From the NCBI RefSeq assembly GCF_964340395.1, contig NC_135563.1, positions 1,482,001 to 1,546,000 of the forward strand: a stretch of DNA of 64,000 bases, read 5' to 3'. The position numbers and the translations under genes are program-made. Below the pieces are notes generated by a model that had not been told where the DNA came from, did no database searches, and saw nothing but the letters and a program-made list of their open reading frames with translations. Origin of the DNA: Glandiceps talaboti (lineage: Eukaryota; Hemichordata; Enteropneusta; Spengelidae). How positions within the stretch are numbered: position 1 is the first letter of the stretch; every line of letters begins with the position of its first letter. Shown in pieces: positions 51,713 to 63,975 of the stretch.

Positions 51713-54041
51713 TAAGTACAAATTGGAATTAAATGATAATACAGTATTCGAGTTATGAAACGTATCCAAAAAAAGTCTGAATATAAATTTCTGACAGGCT
51801 ATAATGAAGTCATTTGATGAAACTTTCGATTGGTTACTCAAGTTTCATTCATATTTTGAATATTTATAAAACTAACAGCGACGACTTAAGTTGAAAATGG
51901 AACATGTCACCAGAATTGGTCTAAAAGTAAAACACATCTTAAAATTGTGACCAGACACAAGAACATGGTTCTTTTTTTTTGTTAATGTCCTCCTACGTTC
52001 AAAGTACAGATATTGGACGGACAATTTGATATCTGACACTGACCAAGCCAATATATTTATCCTTAAGGCTACTAACTGTTTACATAACACTGTTTACCAC
52101 CAATTGGTGTCGATGAAACTATATTGTTTGCAAAATTCCCACTGGATTCGAGTTGTTTTTTCTAGATCTTTTGACTTCTTTTATTAGTAACTGCAGTTCC
52201 CATACGTATTTTATTTTCAACACAATGTATATGTCGTGCTTTATATGATTCAAGTAATGCGACCGAAGAAATTGAACGGAACCGTTTTAAGAACATTTCG
52301 CAGTGTTCAGTGACCAGAAAATGCGTACAGATTGGTTTCTTGCCTAAGTTTTTATCTAGACCACTGCAAATTATTCTCTCCTATAGGCATTATTTCCCCG
52401 CATATATTTACTTTCCTAACACTTGTTTGTATTGATAACCAATTCATTTACAGCTCAGTTTGTACTGTTTTACTTGCGTTTATCTCTCTGTTGGTCTTCA
52501 CTTTGGGAGATTTATTTACATAGGAATGACCACTTTGTCTATCTTCTTTGCCGAAAGATGGCTGTTACTCCTAGCGGCCTCTCTCCTAGTAAAGTAAGAA
52601 GATTGGCAAGTAGAGGCACCATGCGTATGACAGAATCACTCAATTGAAAAAAAATACGTGAAATGAAATATTACATCTGAAGGGGGAAATTCCACAACTT
52701 ACACTGGCAGTACTAGAATTCTTTATCGTCTGAGTCAAGAAATCATCGGCTGTTAATTGAAAAGGAATTGTTGGCTGGTTCGCTCAATGTCCCTTCAAAT
52801 TCTTTCTTTAACAACTGTAACATATGATTTTACAGCTATTTATAGGCTGACTTTATATCGAGTTTCGTCAATCGTAAATCAAAGAAATGTGACGGCACAA
52901 CCCTACCGTTCTGTAATTTGTACTCGTAAAAGATGTCACTACAGAATTATATCAATTATATAAAGCAAGCCTTATAAAACACATCATTTAGGCATCACAA
53001 TTTGATAATCATATCCAGGTAAAACTAAATCAAATCCCACTTTCTCTTTTTCTCGAATGAAAATGAGTGATGCACGTGAAAAGTAAGCGTGATTTTGCAT
53101 AGCAACGACCGTTTAAAATACATGTTACATATCAAAGTGATACATACATGAAACCTGAATCCGCTCTTCAAATGCGGACATTCTACAGTATAATCTTTTT
53201 ATACGTTGGGACATGAAAATCCGTAAGTATCTCCATTGCTGAGAGTTAAGACTAAACGATCAGTGGCATTTGATATTATTTTCAGTTTCCCTCGGCACAA
53301 CTTAACAAATATTTCGCGTTGACAGCAAGGCGAAAACCCTGCTCTCTTGAGATGGGTGTATCAATCGCCACAGCATAGCTACTTCGGAGCAATTAGTGCG
53401 GCCTCGTTCTGACATCGCCTATTAACGCCCGATTAGGTTCAACTAGATGATGTCTATCTACAAACGCCACAGACGCCATGCATTCCTATAATACGGAGAT
53501 ATTTCACCGAGCAACTTCTGCTAGCAACCCCATTTACACCAAATTACTGTCACAGCCTGCGCTTTATAAAGTCATTAAAATATCTCCCTCTCTGGACACA
53601 TATGTTAGAAATGTCGTGTGAGTTCGTCCCGATGACGTTTATTTGAATGGTAAACGTTGTCAAGCATTCCACATATACCAATTGTCATACTGCGACCACC
53701 GGTGTTATTTGAAAAAGATTAGGTAGTCATGCATACATTGGTGTTTACTCCGGAGTTAACTTTTAAATGTCAACTGTGCACAGGAAGAGAAGAGGACCAC
53801 AGCTGCCCGAGATAATAGTTCGATTGCGTATCTTGTGTAGTAGACCAAGTGAGCAGTAATCACAGATAGTTATTGTCGTTTATACCACATTTTCTAGCCA
53901 AGAATATTTCAATAACAATTTTAAATTTTCAGGCTTTGTGGCAAATTCATTTAAACTTGGAAATAGAGGATCTGTATCCTTTGATTTTATTTATACATCA
54001 TTGTTGTTTTAAATGACTAATCTATGCAATACTTGATAAAT
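51713..54041. other. Intergenic single-copy sequence
   Basis: Short frames at 52332, 52423 and 52757 are unsupported. No repeat or RNA gene is recognised. Confidence 0.5.
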
Positions 54042-54043
54042 AA

Positions 54044-54109
<66 letters not shown>
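54042..54109. repeat. (TA)n-(TG)n-(TA)n microsatellite
   Basis: About 25 bp each of TA and TG, then about 19 bp of TA. Confidence 0.97.
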
Positions 54110-54184
54110 CGCTTCTCGTGTAGTTAACATAAACTTAGGGAGTCTTCAGTCATTACAAGGGAGAGGGCCGCGAACAATCTTGAT

Positions 54185-54250
54185 TCGTCTGTTTTTGTTA
54201 AGAGTGATCGCCTTGGGAAGGCGGCGATCACTCGGAACAAAAACAAACGA
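54185..54250. repeat. Inverted repeat with 28-bp arms and a nested stem
   Basis: The left arm 54185-54212 and right arm 54223-54250 are near-perfect complements ('gtttttgtt..gagtgatcgcc' in both). Mismatches are confined to 'aa/cc' and one or two outer bases. The 10-nt middle adds a small CTT/AAG stem. This may be the end or centre of a mobile element adjoining the microsatellite. Confidence 0.8.
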
Positions 54251-54387
54251 CACATAAGGATGGAAATAGAGGTAAATAAAGCATTTAGCCGTTTTCATCA
54301 CATCAGATTTTAATCAGATTGTATGTGAAGGCACTGCATTAATAAATATCCGTGTTTGAATCTCATTGGCTGAGCTAAGGCGTAAAA

Positions 54388-54705
54388 AAATGAGTGGTTC
54401 CATTACGTTCCGATTACATTCAATTTTAAAATAGGTAGGGTGGGTAGATTTTTTATTTTATTTTATTTTATTTTTTTTCATGTAAGTTCAGGTTTAAAAT
54501 TGTTTTCCAAATGGCCTCTGTGTTGTTTAGTTCTTCCTATCAGATGTACAAAAATAACAGTTTTATATTGTCTTTTTAAGTTGATGTCAGTTTCCGCACC
54601 CACTGTTTCTTGCGAGACTTCACGATTTTCGCGATTTTATTATTATTTTTCTCGAATACGTAGAAAACAGTTTAGGGTCGGCGAGAAGAATTAGGTGGGG
54701 GTTGG
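54388..54705 (-). repeat. Dispersed repeat family R3, copy 3
   Basis: Block order is as in the copies at 11733 and 25216: 'gagtggttcc', 'aattttaaaatagg', 'gggtgggtagatttttt', 'gttcttcctatcagatgtac', 'acagttttatattgtct', 'aagttgatgtcag', 'tcgcgattttatt' and 'cagtttagggtcggc'. The reading frame is broken. Confidence 0.7.
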
Positions 54706-54808
54706 TAAACCTGAACCAAACAACTTTTTTCCAAACAACTTTTTTATTTAGCCTAAGGCCACAACTGCCAACGATTAGATTGGCACATTGTAAGGACCGA
54801 GGTCATGA

Positions 54809-57480
54809 ACTCCACAACATTATCCATAGTATCTTACGCATTTATTCCCATGAAAACCTGTGAGACCCACACCTCTCTCCACAACATTATCCATAGTATC
54901 TTACCCATTTGTACCCTTTTACACCTGTGAGACCCACACCTCTCTCCACAACATTATCCATAGTATCTTACCCATTTGTTCCCTTTTACACCTGTGAGAC
55001 CCACACCTCTCTCCACAACATTATCCATAGTATCTTACCCATTTGTTCCCTTTTACACCTGTGAGACCAACACCTCTCCCCACAACATTATCCATAGTAT
55101 CTTACCCATTTATTCCCGTCTACACCTGTGAGACCCACACCTCTCTCCACAACATTATCCATAGTATCTTACCCATTTGTTCCCTTTTACACCTGTGAGA
55201 CCCACACCTCTCTCCACAACATTATCCATAGTATCTTACCCATTTATTGCTATTTACACCTGAGACCCACACCTCTCTCCACAACATTATCCATAGTATC
55301 TTACCCATTTGTTCCCTTTTACACCTGTGAGACCCACACCTCTCTCCACAACATTATCCATAGTATCTTACCCATTTGTTCCCTTTTACACCTGTGAGAC
55401 CCACACCTCTCCCCACAACATTATCCATAGTATCTTACGCATTTATTCCCATGAAAACCTGTGAGACCCACACCTCTCTTCACAACATTATCCATAGTAT
55501 CTTACCCATTTGTTCCCTTTTACACCTGTGAGACCCACACCTCTCCCCACATTATCCATAGTATCTTACCCATTTGTTCCCTTTTACACCTGTGAGACCC
55601 ACACCTCTCCCCACAACATTATCCATAGTATCTTACCCATTTGTTCCCTTTTACACCTGTGAGACCCACACCTCTCTTCACAACATTATCCATAGTATCT
55701 TACCCATTTGTTCCCTTTTACACCTGTGAGACCCACACCTCTCTTCACAACATTATCCATAGTATCTTACCCATTTGTTCCCTTTTACACCTGTGAGACC
55801 AACACCTCTCTTCACAACATTATCCATAGTATCTTACCCATTTATTCCCTTTTACACCTGTGAGACCCACACCTCTCTCCACAACATTATCCATAGTATC
55901 TTACCCAATTGTTCCCTTTTACACCTGTGAGACCCACACCTCTCCCCACAACATTATCTATAGTATCTTACCCAATTGTTCCCTTTTACACCTGTGAGAC
56001 CCACACCTCTCCCCACAACATTATCTATAGTATCTTACCCATTTGTTCCCTTTTACACCTGTGAGACCCACACCTCTCTTCACAACATTATCCATAGTAT
56101 CTTACCCATTTGTTCCCTTTTACACCTGTGAGACCCACACCTCTCTTCACAACATTATCCATAGTATCTTACCCATTTATTCCCTTTTACACCTGTGAGA
56201 CCAACACCTCTCTTCACAACATTATCCATAGTATCTTACCCATTTGTTCCCTTTTACACCTGTGAGACCCACACCTCTCTTCACAACATTATCCATAGTA
56301 TCTTACCCATTTATTCCCGTTTACACCTGTGAGACCAACACCTCTCTCCACAACATTATCCATAGTATCTTACCCATTTGTTCCCATTAACACCTGTGAG
56401 ACCCACACCTCTCTTCACAACATTATCCATAGTATCTTACCCATTTATTCCCGTTTACACCTGTGAGACCAACACCTCTCTCCACAACATTATCCATAGT
56501 ATCTTACCCATTTGTTCCCTTTTACACCTGTGAGACCCACACCTCTCTTCCCAACATTATCCATAGTATCTTACGCATTTATTCCTATTTACACCTGTGA
56601 GACCCACACCTCTCCCCACAACATTATCCATAGTATCTTACCCATTTGTTCCCTTTTACACCTGTGAGACCCACACCTCTCCCCACAACATTATCCATAG
56701 TATCTTACCCATTTGTTCCCTTTTACACCTGTGAGACCAACACCTCTCTCCACAACATTATCCATAGTATCTTACCCATTTGTTCCCTTTTACACCTGTG
56801 AGACCCACACCTCTCTCCACAACATTATCCATAGTATCTTACCCATTTATTCCCGTTTACACCTGTGAGACCAACACCTCTCTCCACAACATTATCCACA
56901 GTATCTTACCCATTTGTTCCCTTTTACACCTGTGAGACCAACACCTCTCTTCACAACATTATCCATAGTATCTTACCCATTTGTTCCCTTTTACACCTGT
57001 GAGACCAACACCTCTCTTCACAACATTATCCATAGTATCTTACCCATTTGTTCCCGTTTACACCTGTGAGACCAACACCTCTCCCCACAACATTATCCAT
57101 AGTATCTTACCCATTTGTTCCCTTTTACACCTGTGAGACCCACACCTCTCTCCACAACATTATCCATAGTATCTTACCCATTTGTTCCCTTTTACACCTG
57201 TGAGACCAACACCTCTCTTCACAACATTATCCATAGTATCTTACCCATTTATTCCCGTTTACACCTGTGAGACCAACACCTCTCCCCACAACATTATCCA
57301 TAGTATCTTACCCATTTGTTCCCTTTTACACCTGTGAGACCCACACCTCTCTCCACAACATTATCCATAGTATCTTACCCATTTATTCTCGTTTACACCT
57401 GTGAGACCCACACCTCTCTCCACAACATTATCCATAGTATCTTACCCAATTGTTCCCGTTTACACCTGTGAGACCAACTT
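54809..57480. repeat. 67-bp tandem repeat array, about 40 copies
   Basis: The period is 67 bp (for example 'tgagac' at 54861, 54928 and 54995). The unit is built from 'cacctgtgagacccacacct', 'cacaacattatccatagtat' and 'cttacccatttgttccctt'. Variation is concentrated at a few positions (ctcc/cccc/cttc, gttccc/attccc, accc/acca), giving recurring unit types. Each unit carries a CACCTG word, so the array presents about 40 evenly spaced E-box-like sites. No open frame is continuous because 67 is not a multiple of three. Confidence 0.97.
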
Positions 57481-58302
57481 CTCTCCTCATATCACAACTG
57501 ACAATTAATTCATTACATTGAAATTGGTTGTCAGCAACAATATGATTGATATAGGCTGATATCATTGGTACCTGACAGGTCGACCCTAACCATAACCCTA
57601 TCCTTAACCCGAATGGCACCAATGAGATTTGGAACCGGTGACAGCGATGGGATGGCAAAACCCAAGATAATACAATGCTGGGTAATACAATGAGTCAGTG
57701 TAAAACGTTTTTCTAAAACATGGCCCTCCCCGAGAGTCGATTTTTAAAAAGTGACCCTCCTCCAAATTCCCCTGTAAATACTGAAGGCTCCCTTAGCACA
57801 GTTAGACTGAGCTCAGAGTCAGATAACCCAAATAGATAACCCTGGTATAGTCAAAATGCTAACCGTCCGTGTATTATATAGCAAATAAATAAATAAATAA
57901 ATAAATTCTTTAAAAAACACAGTTCATCAGTTATTACAATGGAAAGTATTATTATTGCGTTTGTTTAATTTCAGGTTCTTTTTCAGTAACATATTAATAA
58001 CATGCTAACACGCTTTTAATTTATTAGCCTGTTGGTAAAAGAGAAATATGAGTAACTGAGCCAATTTTGCAACAGTGCGCCCTCTAACGTTTAAATGTCA
58101 TTTCCAACTTTGAACTTTGTTTTATTCTAACAGGCGTTATCTGCAGACCTAGAGTAAAACGTTTGACCCCATCGCTATATCAGAATAGGGTATAGCCTCC
58201 AAGTCAACGAAAGATGATAATTGTAAGAGTTAACACTTCAAGTCTATTTCTATAAATGACATCATTGAGCCTTGTTTATTTGATAGGAGAGGGGGAGGGG
58301 GA
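57481..58302. other. Intergenic; short (AATA)n tract
   Basis: (ATAA)n lies at about 57884-57904. No gene is recognised. Confidence 0.5.
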
Positions 58303-58361
58303 TGATGCAGAAATGGTAGGTAATATGGGGATGCTAGGACAGTTTGTAAATTATATGTTTT
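58303..58361. repeat. Left member of a 55-bp inverted duplication
   Basis: This starts 'tgatgcagaaatggtaggta' and is essentially identical to the reverse complement of 59239-59295. The second member lies inside the Penelope-associated block with (TA)n, so one probably was copied from the other. Confidence 0.85.
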
Positions 58362-59198
58362 TATGTGGGAGAATTGCAATGTGATACCCTAGGAGAGTTG
58401 GAAAAGAGTTGACAATATTTGGTAAAAATGGGTTGTAAATTATATGGAAAATTCTGTTTGTGATACTCAAGGAGAGTGAAATAAGTAACGTAAGATGGTT
58501 GCACAGCAGTTGGGTAAAAATCATTTCTACCTACATTTCTTATAACTCACTTATAGATAATTATTATATCTATAAATTGGCATGGTTCACATTTATATTT
58601 ATCATCAGTTTTGATTAATTCTGTACACATGGAACATCACTTATTCAACGTTATTTCCATCTACAGTTTCATAATTTCTCTGAAATACATTCTTATATTA
58701 CAAAGAGGTATTCAGCTTTTTTGTTTGAATTATTATAACGTAATGTTATAAATCCTGGTTTATTAATTTTGATGTGATTATCCACTTTATAAAAACTATC
58801 ATCTCTTTTTAAATTATTCAAACAGAAACAATAGTTTTTCCAGTGATGTTTTAATTCCTGCTTTCAATATTATACTACTTATTGGGAAATTTCTACTAAT
58901 AAAATAATAAAAAAGTATGTGGTGATATAAGTGTGGAACCAGCTAAATCTTGTAATAGAAACCCTTTTACATCAAAATCTATATAGTATATTTTTGTGTG
59001 TTAATCCGTAGTGCACTAATATCTCTATAGTATCAGATTGGGTTATATATTGATTAGGTTTGTTTTTAACAATTGGTTTTAGATTAAATACCAGATCATT
59101 TTTATTTAATTCAAGCACAAATTAGTTTACTGTTTTCTTTTTTGGGCTCTATCTATATTATCTACATCTTTCAAATCATCAATTGATAAATTTTGTGC
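58362..59198. other. AT-rich intergenic, nothing recognised
   Basis: Very AT-rich sequence with no supported features. Confidence 0.45.
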
Positions 59199-59294
59199 TC
59201 TATACCGCAGTGGCAGAGCATAATAGTTTTGGAAAAAAAACCATATAATTTACAAACTGTCCTAGCATCCCCATATTACCTACCATTTCTGCAT

Positions 59295-59331
<37 letters not shown>

Positions 59332-59390
59332 CTCGGTGAGTATCAATCTGCTAAGACAGTGCTCTATACCGCAGTGGCAGAGCGTAATAG

Positions 59391-59478
<88 letters not shown>
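59199..59478 (+). repeat. Two Penelope-associated terminal blocks with (TA)n
   Basis: 'gtgctctataccgcagtggc' occurs at 59199-59218 and again at 59359-59378. The second copy is preceded by 'aactcggtgagtatcaatc', and each is followed by 'agagc.taatagtttt'. Between them lie the inverted 55-bp duplicate (59239-59295) and a (TA)n tract. A longer (TA)n (59395-59478) follows. Orientation is opposite to the copies at 13 and 14 kb. Confidence 0.7.
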
Positions 59479-59481
<3 letters not shown>

Positions 59482-59483
59482 TT

Positions 59484-59560
59484 CGTTTCACCAAAAGGGT
59501 TATCAGTATACACGTACACATACACCTGATGATCATTTTGGTGAAACGGACCGTAGTGCA
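59484..59560. repeat. Inverted pair of decayed hammerhead motifs
   Basis: 13-bp arms 'cgtttcaccaaaa' (59484-59496) and 'ttttggtgaaacg' (59536-59548) are exact complements. On the plus strand CTGATGA (59526-59532), GAAA (59543-59546), a CG/CG stem III with a GAC loop, and GUA at 59553-59555 are all present, and TACAC/GTGCA gives stem I with one mismatch. Stem II is poor (T.T then C-G then A.G). On the minus strand the mirror copy reads CTGATA, then a good ACC/GGT stem, then GAAA, but lacks one core G. This is the same palindromic layout, next to (TA)n, as at 14271-14432. Confidence 0.6.
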
Positions 59561-59604
59561 AATCCATAATATAATTACATATACTCGTCTTCTTTCATTT
59601 TTTC

Positions 59605-59643
59605 CTTCCGTGAGGAAGGAGATACTACAGGGGCAGAAATGTC

Positions 59644-59681
<38 letters not shown>

Positions 59682-60665
59682 ATCATTTTCGCCAAAACGA
59701 CTGGGTCAATTGATATGAAATTTGGTACACATCTTCATTATGGGAAAACGAAGGTCTGATTAGGTTTTGGTAAACACCCAACAAATTTTAATGACTCATT
59801 TGCATAATCAACAGGTTTCAGCAATTAGTCTATATCTTATGAATTCAAGTTTCAAACTTCATATAATTTGGTACAAATATAAAAAACGTATATTACACAT
59901 GCTTTACTTTGTTGATGTAACTTTAAGTCTTAATTAATCATTTGCATAATTAATGAATTTAGGCAATTAGGCTATATCTTAAGACTGCATACTTCAATTT
60001 CGATATAATTTAGTATATTCATTAAATATAACAAAATACATTTGTCCCATAAGATTTGTTGATGTACCTTACGGTGTTAATGAATAATTTGCATAATTAA
60101 TGAGTTTCGGTAATTAGGCTATATCTTAAGACTGCGTACTTCAATTTCAATACCATTCAGTACATACATTAACCATAACAAATCATATGTGGCCTATACA
60201 ATTTGTTGATGGACCTGACAGTGTTAAAGGAATAATTTGCACAATTAATGAGTTTCAGTAATTAGGCTATAACTTAAGACTGAGTACTTCAATTTCAATA
60301 CCATTCAGTACATACTTTAACAATAACAAATCGTATGTATCCTATAATTTTTGCTGATGTACCTTACACGGTTAATAAATAATTTGCTTAATTAATGAGT
60401 TTTGGTATTTAGGCAATATCTTTAGACTGCATACTTCAATTTCTATACCATTTAGTACATACGTTAAATGTTACAGAGTGCATATGTACTATAAAAGCCA
60501 TCGATTTCACCTAAAGATTTTGGGAACACTTTGCATAATTAATTATTGTCAGTACTTAGGCTTTGTCAAAAAACGTTCATTACCATGTTTTTTTGAATAT
60601 CATTTTAATGGGTAATTTGCATAATTGGTGATTCCCTTACAGGAGGCATTCAATTTAAATCTCGT
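59605..60665 (+). repeat. Dispersed repeat family R1, longest copy, with ~115-bp internal tandem repeats
   Basis: The copy starts 'ccttccgtgaggaaggagat', then has a (TG)n tract (59643-59680). Several diverged units of about 115-120 bp follow, each with TTTGCATAATTAATGAGTTT-like, 'aattaggctatatcttaag', 'actgcatacttcaatttc' and 'agtacatac.ttaa' words. It ends near 'ggaggcattcaatttaaatc' (60641-60660). The two ends carry related 'cttccgtgagg / ccttacaggagg' words. No coding potential. Confidence 0.75.
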
Positions 60666-61160
60666 ACATTTTCGATTAGAAATTTAGGAAGTATTTTAAC
60701 GTATTTTAAGATATTAACGTCGAACTTTGTAATTTTACCTTGTTGTTTTGCAATTTCTCCCAATATCAAGCTACTGCTGTTTGGTGTGAGCCATGTGATC
60801 GTGTAATTAACACAGTATCTCGGGAAATATACACTTTCATTGAACACATTCATCAGGTGTAGTAAAGTATGATTTATAACAATATTATGAAATCTATAAG
60901 CCTACGGAAATAAATTGTTGGTCTCCAACACTGTTGTTCACGATCTAGCCTACGTGTATTATTTTACAAAATTGTAGAAACACTGGTGACCTTTACATTG
61001 ACCTCTATATATTCAGTGCACAGTGAGGGTGCAATGTGTGGTTTGAACAGGGAGTTTGGATTATATTTATGATAGCAAAACGATACCCATATGGAAGGGC
61101 ATTCAGCTCCGAGCTGATTAAGTAATCTACTTGGCGAAAGAAGAATGAAACTCTATGAAT

Positions 61161-61163
<3 letters not shown>
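60666..61163. other. Intergenic; weak hammerhead-like string near the end
   Basis: At 61110-61140 'ctgattaagtaatctacttg' followed by gcgaaag superficially resembles a hammerhead next to (TA)n, but core G8 is replaced. No gene is recognised. Confidence 0.35.

Positions 61164-61250
<87 letters not shown>
61164..61250. repeat. (TA)n microsatellite
   Basis: About 86 bp of TA, directly abutting the inverted-repeat element that follows. Confidence 0.97.
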
Positions 61251-61254
<4 letters not shown>

Positions 61255-61984
61255 CGTCACCTGTCACCAATCTCGCATTCTGATTGGTCGAGAGCCCTGC
61301 AGATACACAGGCGTATTTTTCACCAACAGCCGTATTTTTGCTTGTTGTATCACGTGATCACTGCACGTCCCCTTGTAAACAAACCAAGCAGACAACTAGA
61401 AATACAGATATAAACAACCTTTCCAAATGCCAAATTTATTGTCAACCGTATGAAATATCATCGTTGTATACACTGTAACAAGTCTTTGACCTGTATGTTT
61501 TGTGTCAGAGGGAAACTGTCAAAAATTCCATGCAGAACGGTGATAGTCCAGATACGGCGAACGCACGGTCGTCACGCGATCGTGAACATGAATTCCTAAA
61601 TTTATGAAGGATATCAAAATAACCACCACAAAGGGTGCAATTTTTGCTTAACTAGAACAACAAAGTATATCACGAACATTTCTGTACATTTAATGGAATA
61701 CAGTACGCAAAACAAAGACGCACTCATTTTTCTGCTGAAGGTTATGTTTGAATATATCTTTGAGTGATATGCAAATAGTAAACATTACGTCATACTACTG
61801 AGCAAACGCGCACTCTGATTGGATGATAAAGTTAAGGCTGAGATGTAAACAACTGCACTGCAGTCATTAGAGAAGTACGTGATACTACGCCCAACAGTAT
61901 AACGCGGAAGTGATTTTGTTTTAAAATGAAACAGCAGTTTTAGACATTCAAAAATTGAATTTCGTAGTCGCAGGTGACGTATAA
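61250..61984. mobile_element. Possible MITE with 14-bp terminal inverted repeats
   Basis: TTATACGTCACCTG at 61250-61263 is mirrored by CAGGTGACGTATAA at 61971-61984, giving an element of about 735 bp. Both halves contain 'ctgattgg' words. No transposase is present. The target-site duplication cannot be read because the left side is (TA)n. It could be chance or a MITE. Confidence 0.5.
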
Positions 61985-63315
61985 GTATGTTATTTGCCAA
62001 ATACGGTTCCACATCTTGCAGCTCGAGGTAATTTTTCCGGTAGTTTTGGGTAGTTTTTTGAAAGATTACTTGACTTGAACTCGTTTCCTACCCCAATACG
62101 AATTAGCACTTACGATTTTATGTGCATTTCACCCTGTTTCTATTTCAATCGTGCACAATGAACCAAAAAACACAACACTCTAAAAAAAATACTAGTATAC
62201 ACATTATACTTGCCATTCACAATAATAACCTTTACCGAGCCAGTAAGCATGTAAATATAACCGAGTTCCCTGACCAAGTTAGTAGTTCCCCGGTTGTGGT
62301 TCATGATCAAAGTGAAATCGAAAATTGTTTTTGAACTATAATATTTTGTTTTGTTTTTGTTTTTGAACAATAATGCGTAGTCCGATTGTCTGCCTTGCTT
62401 GCTTTCAAAGACTACGGAAAGTTAATTGCTTTTATTTTGATACATAGCATGTATCATAGTCGAAATCAACATAAAAAGACGCAACGCTGTACTGATGTTG
62501 CCATTTTTGTGTCTACTTGGAAAATTACATGGCAAACACAGGTTCATATAGACACAACACAGTACAGTTACGTCAAAACAAACAAAAATAAATAAATAAA
62601 ACAAAAATAAGACATGCCTGGCCATAGTTCTGTTCAGCATGTTCAAATTTTATTTCATTTTACAACTAATACAAGGCAAATATAGTCGTAGACGATACAC
62701 CACGCCACATGTACAGTAAGTCTTCAATACGAACGGGACGGGTACTTTTTTGAAAGATAATGAAACTGCTTCGTGTCACTGTGTGGATGGTAATGAACCC
62801 AATCAAGAGAAAGTGAAATAAAGTGAGTACATAGTATTTAAGGTGGCTGGTTATCAGACAAAACTAAAAAGCCCAAAGTGTAAAATAAGAAATTTATTCA
62901 TAATTATCTGGAAAATATTTGACGATTACACAGCAAAACAAGAATAGCATTAGCAATGTAATATTTTCTTGCGGTTCGTAAGCGTGAAAATATTGTTGTG
63001 TCGGATCAAGAAATGTAGCAATTGTTGTAGTCGAGGTGAGGCGGGAAATGTATCAGAATGAAAGAGTCATGGGTAACGTGACGTCAATGGTATTGATCGT
63101 TATTTTGTATTGCGGGAATTTTAGGACCAACGATTGGTCAGAAGTTCCAAGTGTAGTGATGTGATTGGACAAGGCTGTTGAAGCCGTGTATGGCCTGGAG
63201 TTGCTGCATGAGGCAGAACCATTCCAGGCTTGCATGTTTGAGGACTAGGGCCTTAACTCACCAATTTTTGTACGTTACCGCCAAATTGTTTACCACTTAG
63301 CCAAACTTAAGCAGT
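61985..63315. other. Sequence upstream of the Gag-like ORF
   Basis: Frames at 62122-62646 on both strands are short and unsupported. The right part probably includes the untranslated leader and left terminal repeat of the retroelement whose Gag begins at 63316, but I could not delimit a terminal repeat. Confidence 0.4.
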
Positions 63316-63975
63316 ATGGAGACTAATGCTGACACCCCAGCCAAGACGACGAACACGGACAGTGTTTCCGTTGACGAAATTACGGCGCAAGTAACTGAAC
63401 GGATGACTGCCAGGGACGATAAACTCCTCAACGATATAGGCAGATTGATGGACTCCAAGTTACAAGATTTCCGCGCGGAAATTAATGAGAAGGCAGACGA
63501 AAACATAAACGAAATTCGTAGTCACCTGAAGTACAGAGAACCGAGAACATTTAAGAAGAAGGGATGTGAGAAACAGTTTAAACACAACGAACAGGTTTTG
63601 GATTGTCTTGGAAAAGCAGCGAAGGAAATAGACACAAAACGACTGGACAAAGCGAAGGAGACTTTAGATACAGGTATGAAGATAATCCAAGAGAGACAAA
63701 AGTTAGTTTTAATTGCCGATTCAGAGAAGCTAGGATGGAAGACGGCAGAGGAATATGAAACACATGAACTAGCCAGCGACGAGGAAGACGAAAAGAGACT
63801 GTGGAAGGCAGCTCAGAGGGCAGAGAGAAGAGTTAGGGAAGAACAGAAAGAAAAGAACAACAAGCGGAGGAAGCTGACGGGTCCTTCGACTCATCAACTG
63901 CTAAATGCTGGTGCCATGTCGTATAACAGTCAGGGCCGGCCAGTGGCAGCAAGGTGGGAGACGAACGACTCGTGA
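63316..63975 (+). CDS. Retroelement Gag-like protein, DIRS type
   Basis: An intact 219-residue frame starts with ATG at 63316 and ends with TGA at 63973-63975. The N-terminal 70 residues are acidic and helical, probably coiled coil. The middle holds FKKKGCEKQFKHNEQV (79-94), then RQKLVLIADSEKLGWKTAEEY (split about 128-147), then ELASDEEDEKRL (151-162). A basic tail with KRRKL (184-188) could be a nuclear signal. The order 'FKKKG..Q...N', 'ERQK...IAD....GW.T..EY' and 'ELA.(D)..DEK' is what I know from Gag-like proteins of DIRS-type tyrosine-recombinase retroelements in invertebrates. It would form the element's nucleoprotein particle. The reverse transcriptase and recombinase would lie beyond the window edge. 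Being intact, the copy may be young. The family call is inference from motifs. Confidence 0.7.
   Translation: METNADTPAKTTNTDSVSVDEITAQVTERMTARDDKLLNDIGRLMDSKLQDFRAEINEKADENINEIRSHLKYREPRTFKKKGCEKQFKHNEQVLDCLGKAAKEIDTKRLDKAKETLDTGMKIIQERQKLVLIADSEKLGWKTAEEYETHELASDEEDEKRLWKAAQRAERRVREEQKEKNNKRRKLTGPSTHQLLNAGAMSYNSQGRPVAARWETNDS

Noticed and set aside
61105-61145. Hammerhead-like string beside (TA)n
   Set aside because: Core G8 is replaced (CTGATTA), GAAA is offset from the stem, and stem I is absent.
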